From Desulfosediminicola ganghwensis (lineage in GTDB: Bacteria; Desulfobacterota; Desulfobulbia; Desulfobulbales; Desulfocapsaceae): a stretch of DNA of 64,000 nt. The position numbers and the translations under genes are program-made. Positions 34,379 through 43,162 of the stretch are shown one piece after another. Where the stretch lies: the NCBI RefSeq assembly GCF_005116675.2, contig NZ_CP050699.1:1821001-1885000 (forward strand), in the 5' to 3' direction. Below the pieces are notes generated by a model that was not told the origin of the DNA, made no database searches, and saw only the letters and a list, made by a program, of their open reading frames with translations. Position 1 is the first letter of the stretch; every line of letters starts with the position of its first letter.

Positions 34379-34396
34379 TAGAACCTGCCGGTTCTC
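34379..34396. promoter_or_regulatory. Palindrome in the GGT spacer, candidate activator site 3
   Basis: TAGAAC-CTGCCG-GTTCTC contains the perfect inverted repeat AGAACC-TGCC-GGTTCT (34380-34395). It resembles sites 1 and 2 but with a 6-nt centre. It lies in the leader of GGT copy 2 and about 255 bp upstream of the minus-strand promoter, where it could act as that promoter's enhancer or as a roadblock for the plus-strand unit. Confidence 0.45.
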
Positions 34397-34455
34397 GGTT
34401 TTGACTTGAATGGAGCCGATACCGGTGGGCTGGTCGATCCAAAGAAGAATTAATT

Positions 34456-36084
34456 ATGAACAAACGAAGTCAAATCGAAAAACTCTTTCAGTCGACAGAC
34501 GATAATGTCTGCTCTGAGGGTGCTGGAGGTATGGTGGCAGCAGCCCACCCTGCTGCTACCCAGGCTGGCGTGTCGATGCTGGAAAAAGGAGGCAATGCTG
34601 CCGATGCAGCAGTAGCTACTGCTCTTGCCCTTTGTGTTTGTGAACCACAAGCATGTAGTCTTGGCGGGCAATCGTATGGGTTGCTGAATATGTGCGGGCG
34701 CTCAATTTTTCTTGATGGGTCAGGGCGGATTCCCCAGCATCTTAATGCCTCAACTCTTACAAGATCCGATGTCCTGTATGGGTACAAGGGGACATCTGTA
34801 CCAACGACTCCAGTGGTATTGGCTTGCATGCAAAAAAGATTTGGCAGATTGACCTGGGAAGAGGTTATTGAACCTGCCATCGAGTTAGCCGAGGATGGGT
34901 ATGAAATCACACAACTTCAGCATGACCTGCAAAAGCGGGAGTTGGAATTTTTTCTGTCAATACCGGGAAGAAGCGGTTCCCGATATTTCCTCAAAGATGG
35001 TGCTGAACCCTTCGACGTAGGAGATACATTTGTGCAGCCCGATCTGGCACGGTTGCTCAAGCGTCTTGCAGAAAATGGTGTGGAAGAATTCTATATAGGA
35101 AAAACTGGCCGTAGGATTGCGGAAGATATCGCAGGAAATGGCGGATTTTTGTCTAGAGAAGACCTTGCAGTGATTCCGTGGCCACATCAGCGACCAGCAA
35201 TCGAGCAGCAGGTCTTTGGCTGTAAAATGCTCACTACTCCGCCTCCAACGCAGGGTAGACTGCTGGCATATATTCTGTTGGTGGCAGAAAACATGGCCAC
35301 CCGTGGAATTGACATTCTTTCTGAGGAAGCGCTAGATTTCTTCGCCGACCTTTTTTACAGCGCCTATCGCATACGGATGGAGCAAACACCTCATCCAGAC
35401 CTTTATAACTATCTAAATGACGACATCTTATCGCAGGAATCAATTGATAAGACTGTAGAACAAATCCTTAACTCATTGGTACAGGATGTCAATCATCCAG
35501 GGCTTGAAGGGGGTGAAACAACGCATCTTTCGGTTATGGACGGAGAGGGGAATTGTGTTGGTATTACCCAGTCGGTAAATATGGTCTATGGTTCAAAGGC
35601 GGCTGCGGATGGTCTTGGATTCATGTACAATAATTATCTTATCGATTCCTTTGCTTTGCCCAATTATCATCCTCATGCACTGATTCCTGGAAGGACTGCT
35701 CCGTGTTCTGTTGCCCCGTTTATCATGATGGCCAATGATGGAACTCCATGGTTGACAGGTGGCAGTCCCGGCTCGCAGAGAATTGTTACTGCCCTGTCCC
35801 TTTTCCTGATCCGCGTTCTTCATGCAGGAATGCCAATGGATCAGGCAATGAGGCTACCTCGATTTCATTGTCAGGAGTACAAGAAGGTACTTGTGGAATT
35901 GGATAGATTCCCACAAGAATATTCCAAATTGTTAGAGCAGAGAGGGTATCTGGTGGATCACTATCCACCTTTCTATTTCGGCGCAGTTCATGCCACATTG
36001 AGAATGCAGGATACCTCTAAATATCAAGGCGTTGCAGAAATTCGTAGAGATGGGAGTGCATCAGGAGTTCGTTTGTCAAACTAG
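34456..36084 (+). CDS. Gamma-glutamyltransferase, no signal peptide (copy 2)
   Basis: Paralogue of the divergent GGT, also 542 residues. Nucleophile T355 (GGETTHLSVMDGEGNCVG), oxyanion loop GGSPGSQRI, and large-subunit block GVSMLEKGGNAADAAVATAL are all present. The N-terminus (MNKRSQIEKLFQSTDDNVCS) lacks a signal peptide, so it should be cytoplasmic. It is the first gene of an operon with the peptide importer (next gene 25 bp downstream) and is preceded by a sigma-54 promoter. The two paralogues differ along their length, which suggests different substrate ranges rather than a recent duplication. Expected to release glutamate from imported gamma-glutamyl compounds. Confidence 0.94.
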   Translation: MNKRSQIEKLFQSTDDNVCSEGAGGMVAAAHPAATQAGVSMLEKGGNAADAAVATALALCVCEPQACSLGGQSYGLLNMCGRSIFLDGSGRIPQHLNASTLTRSDVLYGYKGTSVPTTPVVLACMQKRFGRLTWEEVIEPAIELAEDGYEITQLQHDLQKRELEFFLSIPGRSGSRYFLKDGAEPFDVGDTFVQPDLARLLKRLAENGVEEFYIGKTGRRIAEDIAGNGGFLSREDLAVIPWPHQRPAIEQQVFGCKMLTTPPPTQGRLLAYILLVAENMATRGIDILSEEALDFFADLFYSAYRIRMEQTPHPDLYNYLNDDILSQESIDKTVEQILNSLVQDVNHPGLEGGETTHLSVMDGEGNCVGITQSVNMVYGSKAAADGLGFMYNNYLIDSFALPNYHPHALIPGRTAPCSVAPFIMMANDGTPWLTGGSPGSQRIVTALSLFLIRVLHAGMPMDQAMRLPRFHCQEYKKVLVELDRFPQEYSKLLEQRGYLVDHYPPFYFGAVHATLRMQDTSKYQGVAEIRRDGSASGVRLSN

Positions 36085-36108
36085 AACTACAAAAAAGGAG
36101 GAGCATTT

Positions 36109-37650
36109 ATGAAAGGTAAAATGAGGTCGATAATTGCGATGGTTTTTATGATGCTGGTGGCGGTAATGCCCCTGCATGCGTCACAAGAACCAGTCAGCGG
36201 TGGTGTCTTGAAGGTTGCTATCGATTCCGACCCGCCGACTCTCGATATTCATGCAACCAGAGCCACCCTTTCAGTATTTGTTGGTGGGAACGTGTATGAA
36301 GGCTTGTATGCGTTTACAAAGAAAGGTGAGATCAAGCCAATGCTGGCACTAGACATGCCAACGGTAACTGATGATAAGCTCACCTATACCATCTCCTTAC
36401 GGCAGGATATAACGTTCCACAATAATAAGCCGATGACGTCTGCTGATGTCGTGGCCTCGTTAAACCGCTGGGGAACAATTGCATCCTATGGCAAGCAGCT
36501 CTTTAAACATGTTGAGTCGGTGACAGCCAAGGACCAGTTTACTGTTGTTATTCAACTCAAGGAGCAGTGGGGAACTTTAATGAACTCCCTGGCAATGCTG
36601 CTCGGCGGACCGGTCATTATACCCGAAGAGATTGCTCTCAAGTATCCGAGCAAACCTGCTGCGGAGTATGTCGGTACCGGGCCATATATGTTTGTTGAGT
36701 GGCGTCCAAACGACCATATCACCCTGAAACGTTTTGACGGTTATAAAGCCCTCACAACCCCAAGCGATGGATATACCGGTGAGAAGAATGCGTATCTGGA
36801 TGAGATTGTTTTCTATGGAATATCGGAAGAACCAGTACGTGTAAATGGTGTTGAAGGTGGTGAATATGATTTCGCTGACTTCGTGCCAACCGATGAATAT
36901 GATCGACTCAAAGACGCTAAAAATCTTACAACATATATCTCCCCAGCCAGAGCATGGTTTGTTTTTGTTTTGAACACCAAGTTCGGTCCTACGAAGAACA
37001 AGAAAGTTCGCCAGGCAATGTTAGCTACCATGGATGTCAATGGTGATATGGCGGCAGGTTACGGCGACAGTGTCTTCTGGCGTGTTGACCCTAGTCTGGC
37101 ATTACAAGAACAGGTCTGGCATTCCACTGCAGGTGAAGAGTCATATAACCAGAATAATATTGAAAAAGCGAAAAAACTGCTGAAAGAGGCCGGTTATAAC
37201 GGTGAGAAAATATCCTGGATGGCCGGGCCGTTAGAGTATAACCTTTCTGCTGCCGCTAAGGTTAACATGATTAAAGCCGGGCTGAATATCGACCTGGAAA
37301 GTATGGAGTGGGCAACGTTACTGTCCAGAAGAAAGAATCCTGAATTATGGAGCATGTTCAGTTCGGGTTTTACCGGCAAGGCCGATCCTTCCCTTACCAC
37401 AGCAATGAACCTCAAATATGGTGCGGGTTGGGACAATATTGAAGCTGAAAAACTCTTCGCAAGCTTTTGTCAGGAAACAGCATTCGACAAGCGCTATGAA
37501 CTGTTGGAGCAGTTTCAGGACCTGGTTTATGATGAGGTGCCGTACATCAAGGTTGGTGATTACAAAAATCTTCGTATAAGCAACAATAAGGTCCATGGGT
37601 TTGCCAATGAGCTTTACTTGTATTTCTTTAACGTCTGGAAGGAAAAATAA
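36109..37650 (+). CDS. Peptide ABC transporter substrate-binding protein (DppA/OppA family)
   Basis: Periplasmic receptor of 513 residues in the SBP_bac_5 family (dipeptides, oligopeptides, glutathione, nickel). Signal peptide: MRSIIAMVFMMLVAVMPLHA. Family blocks: GGVLKVAIDSDPPTLDIHAT at the mature N-terminus, LRQDITFHNNKPMTSADVVA, and EYVGTGPYMFVEWRPNDHI. A strong AAGGAGGAG precedes the ATG. It is the first of five transporter genes and follows a cytoplasmic gamma-glutamyltransferase gene by 25 bp, which makes gamma-glutamyl peptides or glutathione-like compounds the leading guess for its ligand. The sequence itself does not prove this. Confidence 0.93.
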   Translation: MKGKMRSIIAMVFMMLVAVMPLHASQEPVSGGVLKVAIDSDPPTLDIHATRATLSVFVGGNVYEGLYAFTKKGEIKPMLALDMPTVTDDKLTYTISLRQDITFHNNKPMTSADVVASLNRWGTIASYGKQLFKHVESVTAKDQFTVVIQLKEQWGTLMNSLAMLLGGPVIIPEEIALKYPSKPAAEYVGTGPYMFVEWRPNDHITLKRFDGYKALTTPSDGYTGEKNAYLDEIVFYGISEEPVRVNGVEGGEYDFADFVPTDEYDRLKDAKNLTTYISPARAWFVFVLNTKFGPTKNKKVRQAMLATMDVNGDMAAGYGDSVFWRVDPSLALQEQVWHSTAGEESYNQNNIEKAKKLLKEAGYNGEKISWMAGPLEYNLSAAAKVNMIKAGLNIDLESMEWATLLSRRKNPELWSMFSSGFTGKADPSLTTAMNLKYGAGWDNIEAEKLFASFCQETAFDKRYELLEQFQDLVYDEVPYIKVGDYKNLRISNNKVHGFANELYLYFFNVWKEK

Positions 37651-37652
37651 GA

Positions 37653-38597
37653 ATGCGTAATTTTTTAATTAAACGCATTTTCTCTATGGTCCTGGTGTTG
37701 CTGGTTGTCAGTGTGATGGTATTTGTCATTATGCACATGTTACCTGGCAACCCAGCGGCCATAATCCTGGGGCCCGAGGCGACCAATGAGGAAGTTGCGG
37801 CTCTTGCTGCAGAAATGGGGCTCGACCAGCCGGTGTGGGTCCAGTTCGTTGAGTGGGTTGGGCGCCTTGTGCAGGGCGATATGGGGGAATCGATCTTTTT
37901 CCAGAACAAACCTGTACCCGAGGTGATTGCTGATCATCTGGAAGCAACGATCCTTCTGACTATCCTCTCGCTCGGAATGGCGGTTGTGGTTGGCATTGTA
38001 AGCGGAGTATTGGCAGCAGCTGTCCATGAGACATTCTGGGACAGAGGATTTATGTTTATAACCTCGTTAGCGGTCGCGATACCGAACTTCTGGCTCGGTT
38101 TGATGCTGGCGCTGGTGTTTTCCATCATGATTCCTCTTTTCCCTCCCGCCGGGTATTCGCCTTTAAGCGACGGTTTTTGGAAGTGTCTCTCCTATCTGAT
38201 CCTGCCGTCAATCACTTTGGCGGCAGGGGCAGTGGCCCTTATTGCCCGGATGACGCGCGCCTGCATGCTCGATGTATTACGAAACGAATATATCAGAACT
38301 GCGAAAGCTAAGGGAGTGCGTCAGAGCATGGTCATTTTCAAGCATGGCCTGAGAAATGCGATAATTCCCGTGGTGACGGTTATAGGTATGACGTTCGCTA
38401 ATCTGATGGGCGGCGCGGTTGTAACCGAATCAATCTTCAACATCCCCGGGGTGGGAAGGCTCTTGATAAAGTCGGTGTTTACAAGGGATTATCCTGTTAT
38501 TGAAGGTGTCGTTATTTATATTGCTATTGCCTGGACTGTTATCAATCTCCTGGTTGATATCATTTATACGTTTATTGATCCTCGGCTTGAGTATTGA
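37653..38597 (+). CDS. Peptide ABC transporter permease (DppB-like)
   Basis: Inner-membrane permease of 314 residues with about six helices. It has the N-terminal FLIKRIFSMVLVLLVVSVMV helix and the conserved FVIMHMLPGNPA loop of DppB/OppB proteins, and an EAA loop RNEYIRTAKAKGVRQSMVIF near residue 209 followed by HGLRNAIIPVVTVIG. It starts 2 bp after the binding-protein stop and ends 1 bp before the DppC-like start. It forms a heterodimeric pore with the next gene product. Confidence 0.93.
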   Translation: MRNFLIKRIFSMVLVLLVVSVMVFVIMHMLPGNPAAIILGPEATNEEVAALAAEMGLDQPVWVQFVEWVGRLVQGDMGESIFFQNKPVPEVIADHLEATILLTILSLGMAVVVGIVSGVLAAAVHETFWDRGFMFITSLAVAIPNFWLGLMLALVFSIMIPLFPPAGYSPLSDGFWKCLSYLILPSITLAAGAVALIARMTRACMLDVLRNEYIRTAKAKGVRQSMVIFKHGLRNAIIPVVTVIGMTFANLMGGAVVTESIFNIPGVGRLLIKSVFTRDYPVIEGVVIYIAIAWTVINLLVDIIYTFIDPRLEY

Positions 38598-38598
38598 C

Positions 38599-39456
38599 AT
38601 GAGTGAAAAAGAGATATCGAGTGGAAAACGCCTTCTGAGGAAGTTCTTGAAAAATCCGACTGCGGTTTTCGGAGTGATAGTACTTGTTCTAATGATTTTC
38701 ATGGCAATCTTCGCCAATCAGATTGCACCTTATGATCCGCTGGAGATAAAGCCGGGAGATCGATTACTTGCTCCCAGTGCTGATCATCTGTTTGGTACCG
38801 ACAGGATGGGAAGGGATGTCTTTTCCCGTGTTGTTTTCGGGTCCCATATCTCCCTTGTAGTGGGCCTTGGTGTTGTTGCGTTGACTACTGTTTTTGGAAC
38901 AATGTTAGGGTTGCTTGCTGGCTATTACAAGCGTCTTGACGATGTACTTATGCGAATATTAGACGGTATGATGGCATTTCCCGGCCTTATTCTGATGATC
39001 ATGATTATGGCGGTAATGGGAAGAAGCCTGACGAACGTTGTGATTGCTCTCACCATAGTCTATGTGCCGAGGATGGCCCGTGTAGTCAGAGGTGCGGTGA
39101 TGGTTCAGAAAGAGCAGACATATGTCGAAGCAGCACGAGCCACCGGTGCAAGTGATATGCGCATACTATTGTTACATATTCCCCGCAACTGTATTGCACC
39201 GATCATTATTCAAGGCACGATGATATTTGCCTATGCGGTGCTTGCAGAGTCTGCACTCAGCTTTCTTGGTGTCGGGGTTCCGCCAGAAATACCAAGTTGG
39301 GGTAATGTGATCAGTTCCGGTAAAGTGTTTTTACGTCGTGCACCCTGGATCTGTTTCTTTTCAGGAGTTTCCGTTTCACTTTGTGTATTGGCGTTGAACT
39401 CTATAGGGGATGGTCTCCGTGATGTTTTGGACCCTCGACTGAACAACAAAGGTTAA
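38599..39456 (+). CDS. Peptide ABC transporter permease (DppC-like)
   Basis: Second permease of the importer, 285 residues. The N-terminal OppC/DppC block KRLLRKFLKNPTAVFGVIVL leads into helix 1; then HLFGTDRMGRDVFSRVVFGS, a DppC hallmark, and the EAA loop TYVEAARATGASDMRILLLH. The ATG at 38599 follows the DppB stop by 1 bp and gives a full-length family protein; an upstream in-frame Met at 38500 lies inside the DppB gene. The next gene starts 2 bp after its stop. Confidence 0.93.
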   Translation: MSEKEISSGKRLLRKFLKNPTAVFGVIVLVLMIFMAIFANQIAPYDPLEIKPGDRLLAPSADHLFGTDRMGRDVFSRVVFGSHISLVVGLGVVALTTVFGTMLGLLAGYYKRLDDVLMRILDGMMAFPGLILMIMIMAVMGRSLTNVVIALTIVYVPRMARVVRGAVMVQKEQTYVEAARATGASDMRILLLHIPRNCIAPIIIQGTMIFAYAVLAESALSFLGVGVPPEIPSWGNVISSGKVFLRRAPWICFFSGVSVSLCVLALNSIGDGLRDVLDPRLNNKG

Positions 39457-39458
39457 TA

Positions 39459-40460
39459 ATGGAAACACCTCTACTTAATATCCAGGAACTCTGTCTTGAT
39501 GTCCAGCTTGATGATGGCATCGGTAGAGCCCTCGACAGAGTTACCTTGCAGGTAAAACAGGGCGAAAGTCTGGGGATTGTCGGAGAGTCCGGTTGCGGTA
39601 AAAGCCTGACAGCCCTTTCCGTGATGAGCCTTCTTGAGAGCAATCTGCAAATCGCTTCGGGTTCCATCACCTTCGAAGGTCGGGATATGTCGAAACTCAA
39701 GCGTGATGCCATTCGGAAGATGCGTGGTGATGAAATAGCCATGATATTTCAGGAGCCGATGACATCTCTCAATCCTGTATTTACTATCGGTCATCAACTT
39801 ATTGAAGCAATTACCCTCCACCGTGACATTAACAGCAAGGAGGCACGCAAACTTGCCATCCAGGTTCTGGATGAGGTGGGAATCCCCTCTCCCGAAAGCA
39901 GGTTAAAGCAATATCCGCATAACCTGTCTGGAGGTATGAGGCAGAGGGTGATGATAGCCATGGCTTTGTCCTGCAGGCCCAAACTGCTGATTGCCGATGA
40001 ACCTACTACAGCGTTGGACGTCACTATCCAGGCGCAGATCTTGCGTTTGATGCGAAATCTTCAACAAAAAAGAAAGATGGGGATGATGTTTATTACCCAT
40101 GATCTTGGTGTGGTCGCTGCAATGTGTGAACGGGTTGTCGTGATGTATGGTGGCCAGGTGGTTGAAAATGCTCAGGTTCGAACGATTTTCAAGGAGCCTC
40201 TGCATCCTTATACCAAGGGATTGATTGCGTCGATTCCGCTGGTAGACGGAACGATCCCTGAGAATCTTCCTACTATCCGGGGTCGTGTCCCGTCTCTTTT
40301 AAATATGCAGAAAGGATGCCGGTTTGAACCTCGATGTGACCGGGCAATGGAGATCTGCAAAACGAAGAAACCACCCGTTTTCCCGGGAGGTTCGAAAGAG
40401 CATGAGGTTGCCTGCTGGTTATACGGAAATAAGGGTGGGGTTGCAAATGACGACGAGTAA
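39459..40460 (+). CDS. Peptide ABC transporter ATPase (DppD-like)
   Basis: ATPase of 333 residues. Walker A GESGCGKS (42-49), signature LSGGMRQRVMIA and Walker B LLIADEPTTALD are intact. The C-terminal extension ends with the oligopeptide/dipeptide transporter Cys motif (GCRFEPRCDRAMEICKTKKP), which in related transporters binds an Fe-S cluster. It overlaps the following DppF-like gene by 14 bp. It probably forms a heterodimer with that gene product. Confidence 0.94.
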   Translation: METPLLNIQELCLDVQLDDGIGRALDRVTLQVKQGESLGIVGESGCGKSLTALSVMSLLESNLQIASGSITFEGRDMSKLKRDAIRKMRGDEIAMIFQEPMTSLNPVFTIGHQLIEAITLHRDINSKEARKLAIQVLDEVGIPSPESRLKQYPHNLSGGMRQRVMIAMALSCRPKLLIADEPTTALDVTIQAQILRLMRNLQQKRKMGMMFITHDLGVVAAMCERVVVMYGGQVVENAQVRTIFKEPLHPYTKGLIASIPLVDGTIPENLPTIRGRVPSLLNMQKGCRFEPRCDRAMEICKTKKPPVFPGGSKEHEVACWLYGNKGGVANDDE

Positions 40461-41457
40461 GACACTGCTTGAAGTACGGGACTTAAGAAAGTGGTTTAAA
40501 ATTGGCAAGGGACTGTTTACCCAACCGAAGTATGTCAAGGCAGTCGATGGTGTGAGCTTTTCCCTTGAAAAGGGTGAAACCTTAGGGATAGTCGGTGAAT
40601 CTGGTTGCGGGAAAAGTACCCTGGCCAGGCTCATCATGCGCTTGATAGAGGCAGATTCTGGAAAAGTTCTCAGTAAAGGCAAAGATGTCACCCATGTAAA
40701 GGGGAAAGAACTCAAGAATGTGCGAAAAAACATGCAGATGATTTTCCAGGATTCCTATGCTTCTCTTAATCCAAGAATGCGTATCGGGAAAATCATTGGG
40801 GAACCGCTGATTATTCATGGCGAAGGTACGGCCAGGGAGAGGCGCAGCCGGGTTGAGGAGGTGCTGGAACTGGTGGGACTTTCCCGGAAAAGTTATGACA
40901 AATTTCCACATCAGTTTTCCGGTGGGCAGCGTCAACGTCTTGATATCGCTCGCGCTTTGGTTTGTAATCCGGAGATTATCATCTGTGATGAGGCTGTCTC
41001 CGCACTTGATGTATCAGTGCAGTCGCAGATTTTGAATCTGTTAAAAGATCTGCAGAAAAAACTCAACCTTTCGTACCTCTTTATTAGTCACGACCTGAGT
41101 GTAGTTCGGCATATCAGCGATACCGTCCTCGTCATGTACCTGGGGCAAACAGTGGAAGTCGCAGGGAAGTACGATTTTTTTGAACAGCCTCTACACCCCT
41201 ATTCACAGGCACTTATCAGCGCTGCTCCGCGTCCTGATCCCGATGCAGTCTCCCAGCAAATTGTTCTTTCAGGAGAAGTTCCCAATCCAATGAATCCTCC
41301 TTATGGCTGTTTTTTTCATCCTCGCTGTCCACTTGCCGATGAGAAATGCAGAACTGAAGCACAGAAATTGATAGAGGTGTCTCCCGACAGGTTTGCTGCC
41401 TGCTGGAAACTCAATGATGGAAGCAGGCCTCGGTTGAGCCCTCCGGATTCAGCGTAA
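40447..41457 (+). CDS. Peptide ABC transporter ATPase (DppF-like)
   Basis: Second ATPase, 336 residues from the ATG at 40447. Walker A GESGCGKST (50-58), signature FSGGQRQRLDIARAL and Walker B IIICDEAVSALD. C-terminal Cys motif CFFHPRCPLADEKC is present. The ATG overlaps the DppD-like gene by 14 bp; an in-frame open stretch to 40324 lies inside that gene and is rejected. Last gene of the transporter; the aminomutase-like gene begins 124 bp downstream with no terminator in between. Confidence 0.93.
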   Translation: MTTSKTLLEVRDLRKWFKIGKGLFTQPKYVKAVDGVSFSLEKGETLGIVGESGCGKSTLARLIMRLIEADSGKVLSKGKDVTHVKGKELKNVRKNMQMIFQDSYASLNPRMRIGKIIGEPLIIHGEGTARERRSRVEEVLELVGLSRKSYDKFPHQFSGGQRQRLDIARALVCNPEIIICDEAVSALDVSVQSQILNLLKDLQKKLNLSYLFISHDLSVVRHISDTVLVMYLGQTVEVAGKYDFFEQPLHPYSQALISAAPRPDPDAVSQQIVLSGEVPNPMNPPYGCFFHPRCPLADEKCRTEAQKLIEVSPDRFAACWKLNDGSRPRLSPPDSA

Positions 41458-41524
41458 CACAACCGGTTGATTGATCTGTCAAGAAGGTCTGCATCCGGGG
41501 AATTTTGTAAATATTGAGGAAGAA

Positions 41525-41572
41525 ATGCGTCAGGATGTTGGCTTTATCGAACAAACAATAGAAAAGGCGTAA
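41525..41572 (+). CDS. Possible 15-codon leader ORF ahead of the aminomutase gene
   Basis: ATG at 41525 with GAGGAAG a few bases upstream reads MRQDVGFIEQTIEKA and stops at 41570-41572, 9 bp before the aminomutase ATG. The site is better than that of the aminomutase gene itself (AACAGAAAGCT). It may be a leader that couples translation, or the debris of an earlier start. Confidence 0.25.
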   Translation: MRQDVGFIEQTIEKA

Positions 41573-41581
41573 CAGAAAGCT

Positions 41582-43162
41582 ATGAAAGTAACCAGCGAAA
41601 ATAGCACGGAAACGAAACCGGTACTCGACAATTATACTAATGAACTGCTCGACGAGATTTGTGCTCCTGTGCAGAATCCAAGATCTCCAGCAGATGAGAT
41701 AAAAAGCGAGATCAACCAGCTCTTAGTAGAAGCCAAACAGGGTGAACTGACTAACTCAATTGTCATGCTTTTTTCCCGTCTCCTTGAGTTGCGAAAGATG
41801 TCAATATGTCACGAAAATCTCGATATCTCAAGGGAGGATCTCGAGAAGCTTGCACTCAAACATCAGCAGATTGATGAACATATGGTGACGGTGGGAGGTC
41901 GTGTCTCACAGGCCCTGCCCATAGCAAATACCGCTAACAGCAGAGTTGAAGAATATTTGCAGAAAAAGGATAAAGAGGCGTCCAGTGGTATCGAGTTGTG
42001 GGACCAGGTCCAGGAAAATATAGCCAGGATCAAGAGGACACTGAAGATGAGTGACGACGATTGGAACTCTTTTTCGGGACAGATCCGTCACGCGGTTGAT
42101 TCCGTGGAGACTCTCGGCAAGCTGATAGATCTCCCGGCAGACGTGTTACAGAAAGTGGCCAATGTTACCAAATCGTACCGGATACGACTTACCCCCTATT
42201 ATACGAGCCTGATCATGCCCGGGCAGTTGAACGACCCAATTATGCTTCAGTCGGTTCCTACGGGAGAGATGATTGAAAACGCAGGGATCGAGATACCACC
42301 TGTCGCCGCAGACCACTCGCCTGCCAGGCTGGTTGACCAGTTTTACCCCCGGGTAGTGACGATCAAAGCTACCAATATGTGTGCAATGTACTGTACCCAC
42401 TGCCTGCGGTTGGCTCATATTGGCAGAAAGGACAAGGTGTATTCCAAAGAGGCATACGGAGAGGCCTTGCACTATATCCGTAACAATAAACAGGTTCGTG
42501 ATGTTTTAATCACTGGCGGTGATGCTTTTGTATTACCGAATTCATTACTGGAATGGTTACTCGGTGAATTAGATCAAATTGAACATCTCAAGACGAAGCG
42601 TTTGGGTACACGAATCCCGGTTACTGCGCCAATGCGGGTCGACAATGAATTGCTTGATATTTTAGAAGCAAGTAACGACAAAAAACCAGTGCGGGTTGTA
42701 ACCCAGATTAATACACCTCAAGAGATTACTCCGGTTTCAATGGATACCTTCAGGCAGATATCCAAGCGGACATTTACAGTCCTGAACCAGGCTGTATTGC
42801 TGAAAGGCATCAACGACACCAGAGTAAAGATGTGGAAGCTTTGTGAGACGGTTCAGGAGGCCTATGTCCGACCGTATTACCTGTTCAATTGCAGCTACAG
42901 GAATCCGCAGTTCAAACACTTTCGGGTACCGATCGATGTCGGTCAGGACCTGGTGGAATCTATGTACGGCAACATTTCCGGTGATGCAATTCCACGTTAT
43001 ATTGCCACAGCCGGAGGCAAAATCCCCCTGCATCGTTCCAACGTGGTGAAGATTGAAAATGGTGACATTACACTCCGAAAGCCATGGAGCGGGGAAGAGG
43101 TAACCTATCCAGACGCAGATCAGGCTATCTATGAAAATGAAAGTTATGCTTTCAAGGGCTGA
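41582..43162 (+). CDS. Lysine-2,3-aminomutase-like radical SAM/PLP enzyme (KamA family)
   Basis: A 526-residue protein: about 190 residues of helical N-terminal extension, then the KamA core. The cluster motif is CAMYCTHC (C267, C271, C274); LITGGDAFVLP is the SAM region. PLP lysine: K480 (ATAGGKIPL). KamA-family enzymes move an amino group from carbon 2 to 3 by radical chemistry. The two Asp that bind the lysine side chain in lysine 2,3-aminomutase (D293, D330 in the clostridial enzyme) align with S438 and T476; glutamate 2,3-aminomutase has Lys and Asn there. The loop before K480 is three residues shorter. Hence neither substrate is supported. It is co-directional with the GGT2/transporter operon, 124 bp downstream. 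Confidence 0.9.
   Translation: MKVTSENSTETKPVLDNYTNELLDEICAPVQNPRSPADEIKSEINQLLVEAKQGELTNSIVMLFSRLLELRKMSICHENLDISREDLEKLALKHQQIDEHMVTVGGRVSQALPIANTANSRVEEYLQKKDKEASSGIELWDQVQENIARIKRTLKMSDDDWNSFSGQIRHAVDSVETLGKLIDLPADVLQKVANVTKSYRIRLTPYYTSLIMPGQLNDPIMLQSVPTGEMIENAGIEIPPVAADHSPARLVDQFYPRVVTIKATNMCAMYCTHCLRLAHIGRKDKVYSKEAYGEALHYIRNNKQVRDVLITGGDAFVLPNSLLEWLLGELDQIEHLKTKRLGTRIPVTAPMRVDNELLDILEASNDKKPVRVVTQINTPQEITPVSMDTFRQISKRTFTVLNQAVLLKGINDTRVKMWKLCETVQEAYVRPYYLFNCSYRNPQFKHFRVPIDVGQDLVESMYGNISGDAIPRYIATAGGKIPLHRSNVVKIENGDITLRKPWSGEEVTYPDADQAIYENESYAFKG

Noticed and set aside
41582-43162. Naming the aminomutase as lysine or glutamate 2,3-aminomutase
   Set aside because: The substrate residues of both types are absent, so only the family is given.
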